Shown: positions 54,671 through 63,359 of the stretch, one piece after another | Layout: the number at the start of each line of letters is the position of its first letter | Position numbering within the stretch: the first letter of the stretch is position 1 | DNA from: Variovorax sp. PAMC26660 | GTDB lineage: Bacteria; Pseudomonadota; Gammaproteobacteria; Burkholderiales; Burkholderiaceae_C | DNA length: 64,000 nt | Direction of reading: 5' to 3' | NCBI RefSeq assembly: GCF_014302995.1 | Contig: NZ_CP060295.1 | Coordinates: 6,749,501-6,813,500 of the forward strand | Program-made: the position numbers and the translations under genes | Notes under the pieces: model-generated | The model's input: only the letters and a program-made list of their open reading frames with translations | The model's database searches: none | Told to the model about the DNA's origin: nothing

Positions 54671-54864
54671 GGATGTTCGCCCTGCACCGGCGCGGCGCCG
54701 CATGGGCGTATGCATCGCTGTTCCAACCGCCGGCTGCCGGTGAAGTGACCGGCGTTGGCGCGCCGGACAGGGAGCGCGCCGGGCCTGCGGATGGGAAAGG
54801 CCGCGCTCCTGCCAAGCCGCGGGGAACAGCAATGCAACAGCAACGCAGGCTGCGCCGGCGATGA
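54667..54864 (+). CDS. Possible 65-residue linking ORF
   Basis: This frame starts with an ATG overlapping the MbtH stop (ATGA) and stops with a TGA overlapping the acyltransferase ATG (ATGA), so it exactly fills the 190-bp gap between two operon genes. The product is basic and arginine-rich at its C-terminus and shows no domain. It may be a real small protein, a translational bridge that keeps ribosomes moving to the next gene, or chance. Confidence 0.3.
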   Translation: MRMFALHRRGAAWAYASLFQPPAAGEVTGVGAPDRERAGPADGKGRAPAKPRGTAMQQQRRLRRR

Positions 54865-56135
54865 GCGTCTTCTCTGTCTGGCCGTACTTCGCGCTCGTGC
54901 TGGTCGTGCTCGGCATGCTGGCGCTGCCGGTCTTCAGCGTGGCCGACGAGCCGCCGCAGCGCAACCAGCGCACCGCAACGCTCGACGGGCTGCGCGGCTT
55001 TCTCGCGCTGAGCGTCTTCGTGCATCACCTGATGGTGACCCACGGCTACCTCGAACACGGCGAATGGACGTTTCCGCCTCCGGGCTTCCCCACCCTGCTC
55101 GGACAGGTCGGCGTGGGGGTCTTCTTCATGATCACGGGCTTCCTGTTCTGGGGCAAATTGCTCGACGCCAAGGGCCGCCCGGACTGGCGCAGCCTCTACA
55201 TCGGCCGGCTCTGGCGCATCGGCCCGACGTACCTGCTGGCGGTCGGCCTGATGTTCCTGATCGTCGCCTGGAAAACCGGGTTCGTGCTCAGGGAGCCGAC
55301 GTGGTCCGTGCTGGCCGCGGCGCTGCAGTGGCTGGCCCTCGGCATCGTGCCGCAGCAGCCCGACATCAATGGCTACGTCGGGACGACCTTGATCCTCGCG
55401 GGCGTGACCTGGACGGTCTTCGTGGAATGGTTGTTCTACGGATCTCTGCGGCTGATGGCACCGCTCGCGCGCGGCGGTCGGACGCCGCGCTTCGTCGCCG
55501 CCGGCTTGTTGCTGCTGTGCCTGCCGGCGCTGACGGTCGCGGCGCTTCCGTCGGCCGGCTCGCCCACGCACCCCACGCTTGCGTTGGTGGTCGGTGCACT
55601 GGCCTGGGTGCTCGCGTCGTTCCTCATGGGGATGCTGTCGGCATGGCTGATCCGGCACGACGGCACGAGCCGGCTGCGAGAGCACTTGCCGGAATGGGCG
55701 GCGTCCCTCTTCGCGCTGGCCTGCCTGGTCGCTCTATTCCTCGGGTTCCCGCACATGGTCGGCCCCGTTCAGGTCTTGCTGCTCTGGGTCTTCTTCCATC
55801 TCGTCTGCAGCGGCAGCACGCTGTACGGCTTGCTGGCCACGCGCGTGGCCCGGCGCATGAGCACGGTGAGCTACAGCATCTACCTGCTGCAGGGCCTCGT
55901 GCTGACCGTGATCTTCTCAATGCCGCCGATGCGCGATTTCGCGATGGCCGGGGCCATGCAGTACTGGCTGGTGGGCACCTTGTGCGCGCTGCTGCTCGTG
56001 GCGGCATCGGTCGCCAGCTACTGCCTTGTCGAGAAGCCGGGCATCGCACGTGGCAGGCGTGCGCGATCCGGTGTCGCAGTCCGCGGCATCCATGGCAATG
56101 GGTTGAAGCAACCTCTGCAAGGAACCCGACGATGA
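54861..56135 (+). CDS. Membrane acyltransferase (acyltransferase-3 family)
   Basis: A 424-residue multispanning acyltransferase of the Acyl_transf_3/OafA type. The family signature RTATLDGLRGFLALSVFVHHLM carries the catalytic histidine in the first loop. It is followed by QVGVGVFFMITGFLFWGKLLD and about ten hydrophobic segments. Such enzymes acylate sugars or lipid-linked glycans at the membrane. In this operon it most likely adds an acyl group to the sugar of the peptide product. A basic tail (about 395-424) is extra. It is ATGA-coupled to the GT2 gene. Confidence 0.88.
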   Translation: MSVFSVWPYFALVLVVLGMLALPVFSVADEPPQRNQRTATLDGLRGFLALSVFVHHLMVTHGYLEHGEWTFPPPGFPTLLGQVGVGVFFMITGFLFWGKLLDAKGRPDWRSLYIGRLWRIGPTYLLAVGLMFLIVAWKTGFVLREPTWSVLAAALQWLALGIVPQQPDINGYVGTTLILAGVTWTVFVEWLFYGSLRLMAPLARGGRTPRFVAAGLLLLCLPALTVAALPSAGSPTHPTLALVVGALAWVLASFLMGMLSAWLIRHDGTSRLREHLPEWAASLFALACLVALFLGFPHMVGPVQVLLLWVFFHLVCSGSTLYGLLATRVARRMSTVSYSIYLLQGLVLTVIFSMPPMRDFAMAGAMQYWLVGTLCALLLVAASVASYCLVEKPGIARGRRARSGVAVRGIHGNGLKQPLQGTRR

Positions 56136-57181
56136 GCTATCCGTCTGGCGACAAGGACGCCTCCTGCCGGTCGACGCTCGAGGTGCCCTTCTCGTTCGGT
56201 GCTGTCGTCGTCACCTATTTCCCGACCGACGCGCAAGTGGCGAATCTCCACGCGCTTGCCGGATCGTGCGCGCGCCTGTGCGTGGTCGACAACACGCCAC
56301 AAGCGGGCGATTGGCATCGGGCGCTCGCCGATGCAGGAATCCATGTGCTGCACAACGGCAACCGCGGCGGCATCGCGGGGGCCTTCAATGGCGGCATTGT
56401 CGAACTCGAAGCGCGGGGCGCTGAACTCTTCTTCCTGCTCGACCAGGACTCGAAGCTGCCGCCCGGCTACTTCGCTGCAATGTGCGAGGCCGCGATGGCA
56501 GCCCGGAACCGGGAGAGCGAGGGTAAGGAAGATGCGGCTTTCCTGATCGGGCCGCTCGTTCACGACACGAACCTGGATGCGCTGATCCCGCAATTCGGTC
56601 TCAAGGACAAGCGTGTCTATCAGTTCGATCTGCGACAGCCCTTCACCGAGCCGCTGGTTCGCTGCGCCTTCCTGATCTCGTCGGGCTCTTTGATTTCGCG
56701 CGCCGCCTGGGCCAGGGTCGGCCGGTTCGACGAGCGCTACGTCATCGACCACGTGGACACCGACTATTGCATGCGCGCCCTGCGCCGCGACGTGCCGCTG
56801 TATCTCAATCCGCACGTCGTTCTGCGGCACCAGATCGGCCAGATCGAGGCCAGGTCTTTGTTCGGCTGGAAGATCCATTTCATCAACTATCCGGCCGCAC
56901 GGCGCTACTACATTGCGCGCAATGCCCTGGACCTCTCGCGGGCGCATGTGCGCGCCTTTCCCGCGATCCTGTTCATCAACGTCTACACGCTCAAACAGAT
57001 CCTGCCCATGCTGATGTTCGAGCGCGATCGTTGGAGAAAGAGCATCGCGCTGATGGTCGGCTTCGTCGACGGGCTGCTCGGCAGGCTGGGCGGCCTCAGC
57101 GAGGTGCACCCCCGGGTGGGCAAGTACCTGAGCCGCAGCGATCGAGCAACGGGGCGCGGGACAACTTCGGCGAATTCATGA
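56132..57181 (+). CDS. GT2-family glycosyltransferase (RhlC-like)
   Basis: A 349-residue GT-A glycosyltransferase of family GT2. It strongly resembles RhlC, which adds a second rhamnose to mono-rhamnolipid: VVDNTP, LHNGNRGGIAGAFNGG, FFLLDQDSKLPPGYF (the DxD-like site), ISSGSLISRAAWARVGRFDE, and YVIDHVDTDYCMRAL. A hydrophobic C-terminal segment (FPAILFINVYTLKQILPMLMF) may associate it with the membrane. The expected role is adding a second sugar, after the GT1 enzyme, to the glycopeptide. It overlaps the acyltransferase stop and the MFS start by ATGA on both ends. Confidence 0.88.
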   Translation: MSYPSGDKDASCRSTLEVPFSFGAVVVTYFPTDAQVANLHALAGSCARLCVVDNTPQAGDWHRALADAGIHVLHNGNRGGIAGAFNGGIVELEARGAELFFLLDQDSKLPPGYFAAMCEAAMAARNRESEGKEDAAFLIGPLVHDTNLDALIPQFGLKDKRVYQFDLRQPFTEPLVRCAFLISSGSLISRAAWARVGRFDERYVIDHVDTDYCMRALRRDVPLYLNPHVVLRHQIGQIEARSLFGWKIHFINYPAARRYYIARNALDLSRAHVRAFPAILFINVYTLKQILPMLMFERDRWRKSIALMVGFVDGLLGRLGGLSEVHPRVGKYLSRSDRATGRGTTSANS

Positions 57182-58473
57182 CGACCTCGACCCTTCAAGC
57201 GCCGCGCGCGCGCCGCGCTGCGCTCGCCTTCATCTTCGTGACCGTGCTGATCGACTTCCTGGCGTTCGGGTTGATCCTTCCCGGCCTGCCGCACCTGGTG
57301 GAGCGCCTGGCCGGCGGCAGCACCGCGACGGCGGCGTACTGGATCGCGGTGTTCGGCACGGCGTTCGCGGCGATCCAGTTCATCAGCGCGCCGATCCAGG
57401 GCGCGTTGTCCGATCGCTTCGGGCGGCGGCCGGTGATCCTGCTGTCGTGCCTGGGGTTGGGCGTGGACTTCGTGTTCATGGCCCTGGCCACCAGCTTGCC
57501 GTGGCTGTTCATCGGCCGCGTGGTGTCGGGTGTGTTCGCGGCCAGCTTCACCATCGCCAATGCCTACATCGCCGATGTGACGCCGCCAGACGAGCGCGCC
57601 AAGAGCTACGGCATCGTGGGCGCGGCCTTCGGCATGGGCCTGGTGATCGGGCCCGTGTTTGGCGGGCAACTGAGCCACATCGATCCGCGCTTGCCGTTCT
57701 GGTTCGCGGCCGGCCTGACCATGCTCAGCTTCTGCTACGGATGGTTCGTGCTGCCGGAATCGCTGCCGCCACAGCGGCGCGCCCGGAAGTTCGACTGGTC
57801 GCATGCCAACCCGGTCGGATCGCTGGTGCTGCTCAAGCGCTATCCGCAGGTGTTCGGGCTGGCGGCGGTGATCTTCCTCGTCAACCTCGCCCAGTACGTT
57901 TATCCCAGCGTGTTCGTGCTGTTCGCCGACTACCAGTACCACTGGAAGGAAGACACCGTGGGGTGGGTGCTCGGGCTGGTGGGCGTGCTCAGCGTGGGGG
58001 TCAACGCGCTGTTGATCGGGCCAGGCGTGAAGCGCTTCGGCGAGCGCCGTGCCCTGTTGTTCGGAATGGGTTTCGGCGTGCTCGGCTTCGTCATCTACGG
58101 CTTTGCCAATGCCGGCTGGATGCTTCTGGCCGCGCTGCCGTTCGGCACCTTGCTGGCGTTCGCTGGGCCGGCGGCACAGGCGCTGGTCACCGAGCAGGTC
58201 GATGCCGGTGAGCAGGGTCGCATTCAGGGCGCGCTGACGAGCCTGGTGTCAGTGGCAGGCATCGTCGGACCGGCGATGTTCGCCGGCAGCTTCGGCTATT
58301 TCATCGGCGCGGACACGCCGGTGCACTTGCCAGGCGCACCCTTTTTCCTCGCCGCGGTGTTCCTGGGCATCGGCACGCTGATCGCGTGGCGGTACACGCG
58401 GCGGAAGGTGACAGGGGCAGCGGTGGTGGCGCCGACGACCTGTCCAGCGCCCCCTCGCTGTCGCACGCGCTGA
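57178..58473 (+). CDS. MFS exporter of the TetA/DHA1 type
   Basis: A 431-residue major-facilitator transporter with twelve predicted helices. Motif A, GALSDRFGRRPVIL, sits in the first cytoplasmic loop. Also present are IFVTVLIDFLAFGLILPGLP in helix 1 and GPVFGGQL in helix 5. TetA-like DHA1 pumps export drugs by proton antiport. As the last gene of the NRPS operon (ATGA overlap with the GT2 gene) it most likely exports the glycopeptide and may give self-resistance. The final 25 residues are a hydrophilic extension of uncertain reality. Confidence 0.9.
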   Translation: MTTSTLQAPRARRAALAFIFVTVLIDFLAFGLILPGLPHLVERLAGGSTATAAYWIAVFGTAFAAIQFISAPIQGALSDRFGRRPVILLSCLGLGVDFVFMALATSLPWLFIGRVVSGVFAASFTIANAYIADVTPPDERAKSYGIVGAAFGMGLVIGPVFGGQLSHIDPRLPFWFAAGLTMLSFCYGWFVLPESLPPQRRARKFDWSHANPVGSLVLLKRYPQVFGLAAVIFLVNLAQYVYPSVFVLFADYQYHWKEDTVGWVLGLVGVLSVGVNALLIGPGVKRFGERRALLFGMGFGVLGFVIYGFANAGWMLLAALPFGTLLAFAGPAAQALVTEQVDAGEQGRIQGALTSLVSVAGIVGPAMFAGSFGYFIGADTPVHLPGAPFFLAAVFLGIGTLIAWRYTRRKVTGAAVVAPTTCPAPPRCRTR

Positions 58474-58540
58474 CGGCTGCCACTGCGGCGGTGCCGGCCA
58501 CTCGCTGTGCCGAGACGAGGCCTGCGGCCACGCTCCTGCC

Positions 58541-59530
58541 CTACTCGGCTGCAATCCCCGCGCGGTGCGCCAGCGCACGGTAGCGCGAGATCTCGCCCAC
58601 CATCTGCGCACGGAAAGCCGCCGCGCCGATGACCACCGGCTCCATGCCCTGCGCGCGCAGCTGCGCCTGCAGCGCTGGATTGCCCATGGTTGCAGTGACC
58701 GCACGGGTGAGCTTGTCGATCACCGGCGCGGGGGTGCGCGCCGGCGCAGCAAAGCCGTACCAGGCGTCGAAGGTGGCGTCGGGCAGGCCCTGCTCGGCCA
58801 GCGTGCGCACCTCGGGCAGCAGGCTGGAGCGCGTCGCGCCCACGATGCCCAGCGCACGCAGCTTGCCCGAACGCACATGCGGCGCGACCGAGGTCACCGT
58901 GTCGATGCCGATCTCGACCTCGCCGCCGATCACGGCCATCGCGCCCTGGCTGCTGCCCTTGTACGGAATGTCCTGCAACTGGATGCCGGCGGCCAGCGCC
59001 AGCAGTTCGCCCGCCAGATGCGGGCCCGAGCCTGAGCCGAAGGTGGCGTAGCGGATGCTCCCGGGCTTGGCCTTGGCCGCCGCGACGAGTTCGGCCACCG
59101 AATGCCACGGCGTGCCCTTGCCCACCACCAGCACCAGCGGCGTGCGCGCCACGATGGCAATGGGCGCCAGGTCGCGCACGGGGTCGTAGGGCAGCCTGGC
59201 GCGCAGGGCCGGATTCACGCTGTAGCTGGTCGAGCCGGAGAGCAGCAGCGTGTAGCCGTCGGGCGCGGCCTTGGCCACCGCGTCGGTGCCGATGATGGTC
59301 GAGGCGCCTGGCTTGTTGTCGATCACGATGGGCTGCCCGAGCCGCTCCGACAAGGTCTGCCCCATCGCACGCGCCACGATGTCGGTGCCCCCGCCGGGCG
59401 GGAACGGAACGACGAGCTTGACAGGGCGCTCGGGCCAGGCGTTCTGCGCGAACGCGGGGTCATGCATCGCCACAATGGCAAGGGCGCCGAGCAGCAGGCC
59501 GAAGGAGCGGCGGGAGACAGTGGATTTCAT
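58541..59530 (-). CDS. Bug-family (tripartite tricarboxylate) substrate-binding protein
   Basis: A 329-residue periplasmic binding protein of the Bug family. The signal region has a twin-arginine-like SRRSFGLLLG followed by a hydrophobic stretch and cleavage near AFAQ. Family features are WPERPVKLVVPFPPGGGTDIVAR, IVIDNKPGAS, the AKAAPDGYTLL motif and PALRARLPYDPVRDLAPIA. Ligands are usually carboxylates, amides or aromatic acids. Membrane subunits are not adjacent, as is normal for orphan Bug receptors. It is the second gene after the M20 peptidase, with 13 bp between. Confidence 0.93.
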   Translation of the reverse strand: MKSTVSRRSFGLLLGALAIVAMHDPAFAQNAWPERPVKLVVPFPPGGGTDIVARAMGQTLSERLGQPIVIDNKPGASTIIGTDAVAKAAPDGYTLLLSGSTSYSVNPALRARLPYDPVRDLAPIAIVARTPLVLVVGKGTPWHSVAELVAAAKAKPGSIRYATFGSGSGPHLAGELLALAAGIQLQDIPYKGSSQGAMAVIGGEVEIGIDTVTSVAPHVRSGKLRALGIVGATRSSLLPEVRTLAEQGLPDATFDAWYGFAAPARTPAPVIDKLTRAVTATMGNPALQAQLRAQGMEPVVIGAAAFRAQMVGEISRYRALAHRAGIAAE

Positions 59531-59543
59531 GGATGCGTGCGTG

Positions 59544-60977
59544 TCAGGAGGTTGCGGAAGCGGAAGCCGTCGAAGCCATGCGCCCCGTGGTCCACGGCGC
59601 GGCATCGGGCTCGCCCAGGTCCCAGTACAGGCCGGCCATGATCTGCAGGCCCGCGCGCGCCAGCGGCGCGAGCAGATGCTCGTTGGGCGCGTGCTGTGCG
59701 CACGCGGGGTACGAATGCGGCACCCACAGCGTCGGCAAACCCAGCAGGTCGGCGAACACGTCGTTGGGCAGCGAACCCGCAAGATTAGGCAGCAGATCGA
59801 GGCGCTGTCCGCTGCTTTCTTCGATGGACTGGCGGGCCCAGCCGACCCATGGGTTGTCGACGTCGAGCCGCGTGGCGGCGCCGGTCAGCGTGATCTCGAC
59901 GTCCACCTGCTCGAAGCCATGTGCATCGAGGTGCGTGCGCACGATCTGCCGCAGGTCTTGCCAGGGCGTACCCACCACAAAGCGCAGTTGGCAATGCGCC
60001 ACGGCCTCCGAAGGAATGGCGTTGACCGGCCGCGTGGCCGAGCCCGCACCGAGCGCCAGCACCTCGATGGTGTTCCATGCCACCAGGCGCTCGGCCGGGC
60101 TCAGGCCGGGCTCGCCCCACCCTTCGTCGACCGTCGGGTCGTCGGTACCGCCGCCGATGGCGATGTCGGCCAGCGCATCGCGCACCGCCTGTGTGACCGG
60201 CGGCGGGCGCAAGGCTTCGACCAGGATGCAACCGCGCGCATCCACCAGCGAGGCCACCGCATGGCTGAGCACCGTGCCCGGGTTGACCAGCACGCCGCCC
60301 CAGTTGCCCGAGTGGTAGCCGCGCGGCCGGGCGCGCAGCCGCAGGCTGAAATTGACCGCGCCGCGCGAGCCCAGGAAGAGCGTGGGCCGCTCGGCGCTCA
60401 CGCGCGGGCCGTCGCTGGCGATGAACAGGTCGGCGCGCAGCTTGTCGCGCTCCTGCGCGCACACCGCATGGAGGCCGGGCGAGGCGGCCTCCTCGCCCAT
60501 CTCGACGAGCCACGTCATGTTGTAGCCCAGGCGTCCGCCGCGGGCCTCGATGGCGGCGGCCAGCCCGCCCAGGTTGATGCTGTGCTGGCCCTTGTTGTCG
60601 GCCGTGCCACGCCCGTACCAGCGCTCGCCGCGCACGGTGAGCAACCACGGCGCAAGGCCCTCGTCCCACTGCGCGTCCTGCCCGCTCACGACATCGCCGT
60701 GGCCGTAGGTCATCACCGTGGGCAGCGCCGGGTCTTCGATGCGGCGCGCGATGAGGAAGGGTCCGCCGCCGGGCACCGGGTTGGCGACGATCTCGCAGGC
60801 GAAGCCGAGCGCCGCGAGCGGCGGCATCAGTTCCTCGCGCAGGTAGGCCTCGAGCGCGGGCGTGACCGCACCGGTGTCGCTTTCGGTGCGAAAGGCGATG
60901 CGGCGCTGGAGGTCGGCGAAGAAGCCGCCGCCATCGAAATAGGCGGCGGCGGCGGCCAGGCTGTCGGTGCGTTGCAT
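59544..60977 (-). CDS. M20-family metallopeptidase
   Basis: A 477-residue M20 peptidase. Metal-binding segments are TYGHGDVVSGQ (His, Asp), YGRGTADNKGQH (bridging Asp), VEMGEEAASPG (Glu, Glu) and the C-terminal AQHAPNEH. Members act as dipeptidases, carboxypeptidases or amino-acylases. The start at 60977 was chosen because the family N-terminus begins there; upstream frames overlap the LysR promoter. It forms a two-gene unit with the Bug receptor and is divergent from the LysR regulator, so both are probably LysR-controlled. The substrate is likely a peptide or N-acyl amino acid taken up via the Bug protein, but this is inference. Confidence 0.9.
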   Translation of the reverse strand: MQRTDSLAAAAAYFDGGGFFADLQRRIAFRTESDTGAVTPALEAYLREELMPPLAALGFACEIVANPVPGGGPFLIARRIEDPALPTVMTYGHGDVVSGQDAQWDEGLAPWLLTVRGERWYGRGTADNKGQHSINLGGLAAAIEARGGRLGYNMTWLVEMGEEAASPGLHAVCAQERDKLRADLFIASDGPRVSAERPTLFLGSRGAVNFSLRLRARPRGYHSGNWGGVLVNPGTVLSHAVASLVDARGCILVEALRPPPVTQAVRDALADIAIGGGTDDPTVDEGWGEPGLSPAERLVAWNTIEVLALGAGSATRPVNAIPSEAVAHCQLRFVVGTPWQDLRQIVRTHLDAHGFEQVDVEITLTGAATRLDVDNPWVGWARQSIEESSGQRLDLLPNLAGSLPNDVFADLLGLPTLWVPHSYPACAQHAPNEHLLAPLARAGLQIMAGLYWDLGEPDAAPWTTGRMASTASASATS

Positions 60978-61062
60978 GAAGGGGGTCCTTGTCTGTCCAT
61001 CGGGTGCAGCAAGTACAAGGCCTGAAGGCCGATGCTTCCAGCATCGTTTTGGCAAGCTACCA

Positions 61063-61077
61063 TTGCCTTCAAGGCAA
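61063..61077. promoter_or_regulatory. Palindrome TTGCCTT-C-AAGGCAA between divergent M20 and LysR genes
   Basis: A perfect 7-bp inverted repeat around one base lies 16 bp upstream of the LysR ATG, in the 115-bp divergent gap. LysR-type regulators bind such dyads, so this is the probable operator for control of the M20-Bug unit and autoregulation. A second short dyad, GGCC-TGAA-GGCC, is at 61019-61030. Confidence 0.55.
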
Positions 61078-61092
61078 CACCTGGCTGTACGC

Positions 61093-62031
61093 ATGGCCCT
61101 TCCACTTCTGAGCATCCCGATGCGCCACTTCCTCGAAGTGGCACGCAGCGGTTCGGTCAACCAGGCCGCGGCGCGGCTGTTCGTTGCGTCGTCGGCGGTG
61201 AGCCGGCAGATCGCCAAGCTCGAAGACAGCCTGGGCACGCCGCTGTTCGAGCGGCATGCGCGCGGCATGGCGCTCACGGCCGCCGGCGAGCGGCTGGCGG
61301 CGCACCTGCGCAATGCGCAGCTCGACATCGAACAGGTGTTCGAGCAGGTGCGCGACCTCGGCGGCCAGGGCGCACGTCGCATCCGCATGGCCTGCACCGA
61401 GGGCTTTGCCGGGCACTTCATGCCGCTGGTGATGCGCAGCTTCGAAGAGACCCACCCCGGCTGCCAGCTCGAACTGCACGTGGGCTCGCCCGACGGCGTG
61501 AGCGCGCTGCTGGCGCGCGGCGAGACCGACATCGCGCTCAAGTACGTCGTGGCGCCGGAGCCCGGCCTGGCTGTTGCGCACACGGCCACCGCGCCGGTGT
61601 ACGCGGTGCTGCGGCCCAACCATCCGCTGGCGCGACAGCGCGTGGTGTCGGTGGCCGACGCGGTGCGCTACCCGCTGGCCGTGGGCGACAAGGGCGTCAC
61701 CGCGCGCCAGTTGTTCGACCAGGCCTGCAGCCTGCAGGGGCTGCAGTACCGCGCGATCTTCGTGAGCAACTTCTCGTCGGTGCTGCTGCCGCTGCTGCGC
61801 AGCTCCGACGTGATGCTGTCGGGGCATCTCACGGTGATGCACCTGATCGACGCCGGCACTGTGGTGGCGCGGCCCTTTGCCGAAGCGCCGCTGCAGCAGC
61901 GCCAGTTGCAGGTGCTGGCGCTCGAAGGCCGCACGCTGCCGCCGCTGGCACAGGACTTCGTGCAGCATCTGGTGGAGACCATCGCCAAAGCGGGCCGGCG
62001 CAAACTCGGGCTTGCGCGCGCCTGCGCCTGA
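61093..62031 (+). CDS. LysR-family transcriptional regulator
   Basis: A 312-residue LysR regulator with an N-terminal winged helix-turn-helix (RHFLEVARSGSVNQAAARLF, SSAVSRQIAKLED, about residues 10-65) and a C-terminal effector domain from about 90. It is divergent from the M20 peptidase/Bug unit with a palindromic site in between, so it most likely regulates those genes. The effector is probably the transported ligand or a product of the peptidase. The ATG at 61093 opens directly into the family start (PLLSIPMRHF). Confidence 0.92.
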   Translation: MALPLLSIPMRHFLEVARSGSVNQAAARLFVASSAVSRQIAKLEDSLGTPLFERHARGMALTAAGERLAAHLRNAQLDIEQVFEQVRDLGGQGARRIRMACTEGFAGHFMPLVMRSFEETHPGCQLELHVGSPDGVSALLARGETDIALKYVVAPEPGLAVAHTATAPVYAVLRPNHPLARQRVVSVADAVRYPLAVGDKGVTARQLFDQACSLQGLQYRAIFVSNFSSVLLPLLRSSDVMLSGHLTVMHLIDAGTVVARPFAEAPLQQRQLQVLALEGRTLPPLAQDFVQHLVETIAKAGRRKLGLARACA

Positions 62032-62084
62032 GGAAGCTCACCGCGACGGACAGCGTGCTCGGCGCCGCCATCTTCGCTGCCACA

Positions 62085-63359
62085 TCACAACGTCCGCAGA
62101 ACGTCCTGCAGCGTATCGATCAGCAGATCTGCATTGGCTTCGGAAAACACCATCGGCGGGCGGATCTTCAGCGTGTTGGCGTGTTCGCCGGTGGCGCTCA
62201 GCAACACCTGCCGCTCCCGCAGCCCGTTGACGACGCGAACGGTCTCTGCAGTGGCGGGCGTGCGCGCGTGGCGGTCCGTCACCAGCTCCACGCCCACGAA
62301 CAGGCCCGCGCCGCGCACGTCGCCGATCAGCGCATGCCGTTCGGCGAGCTTCACGAGGCCGGCACGCAGATGGCGGCCGACGCGCTGTGCATTGGCCATC
62401 AAGCCTTCACGCTCGATCACGTCGAGCACGGCCATGCCGGCGGCCATCGACACCGGGTTGCCGCCGAAGGTATTGAAGTAGCGGCACTCGCGGCCAAACG
62501 CGGCCAGCACCTCGGGACGTATGGCCAGTCCGGCCAGCGGATGGCCATTGCCCAGCGGCTTGCCCATGGTCACGATGTCGGGCACCAGGCCCTCGTGGCG
62601 CATGAAGCCCCAGAAGGCGTCGCCTGTGCGCCCGAGGCCGGGCTGCACTTCGTCGGCGATGAAGATGCCGCCGGCTTCGCGGATCGCGGCCACCGCCTCA
62701 TGCAGAAAACCTGCAGGGTCGGTGAAGATGCCGTCGCTCGAGAACACCGTGTCGACCATCAGCGCCGCAGGCCGCACGCCATGGGCCTGCAGGTCGGCAA
62801 TGGCAGCGCGCACCCCGGCTGCAAAGACCCTGCCCTGCTCTTCGGGCGGCACGCGGTAGCTGTCGGGCGACGGCACGGCGCGCACCGCCTTGCCAAGCTG
62901 CACGAAGCGCCCGAGTGAAGGCGAGGCCTGCGCGATCGATTCGGTCACGCCGTGGTACGCGAAGCGCGTGACGATCAATCCTTCGGCCTTCGTGTGCGCC
63001 TTGGCAATGCGCATCGCCAGATCGTTGGCCTCGCTGCCGGTGCAGGTGAACATCGCATGGCCGAGCGCGGGCGGCATGGTGGCGAGCAGGCGTTCGGCAT
63101 AGTCGAGCACGCCTTCGTGCAGGTAGCGGGTGTGGGTGTTGAGCACGCCGGCCTGCCGCGCAATCGTCTCCACCACATGCGGATGGCAATGCCCCACCGA
63201 GGCGACGTTGTTGTACGCGTCAAGGTAGCGCTTGCCATCGGCATCGTCGAGCCACACGCCTTGGCCGCGCACCGGGTGCAACGGCGCTTCGTAGAACAGG
63301 CGGTAGGCCGGGCCGAGCAGGCGCGCGCGGCGCTCCAGGAGCGATTCTTCAACAGGCAT
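62085..63359 (-). CDS. Class-III aminotransferase-fold enzyme, probably a phospho-lyase
   Basis: A 424-residue PLP enzyme of the class-III (ornithine aminotransferase-like) group. The lysine lies in IVTMGKPLGNGHP near residue 276, and other landmarks are YNNVASVGHCHPHVV, FTCTGSEANDLAMRIA and IADEVQPGLGRTG. It resembles the AGXT2L group, which splits phosphorylated amino alcohols rather than transaminating. It overlaps by 11 bp the gene for an APH-type kinase upstream on the same strand. A kinase plus such a lyase is the layout of hydroxylysine or ethanolamine-type catabolism. Plain transaminase activity remains possible. Confidence 0.85.
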   Translation of the reverse strand: MPVEESLLERRARLLGPAYRLFYEAPLHPVRGQGVWLDDADGKRYLDAYNNVASVGHCHPHVVETIARQAGVLNTHTRYLHEGVLDYAERLLATMPPALGHAMFTCTGSEANDLAMRIAKAHTKAEGLIVTRFAYHGVTESIAQASPSLGRFVQLGKAVRAVPSPDSYRVPPEEQGRVFAAGVRAAIADLQAHGVRPAALMVDTVFSSDGIFTDPAGFLHEAVAAIREAGGIFIADEVQPGLGRTGDAFWGFMRHEGLVPDIVTMGKPLGNGHPLAGLAIRPEVLAAFGRECRYFNTFGGNPVSMAAGMAVLDVIEREGLMANAQRVGRHLRAGLVKLAERHALIGDVRGAGLFVGVELVTDRHARTPATAETVRVVNGLRERQVLLSATGEHANTLKIRPPMVFSEANADLLIDTLQDVLRTL

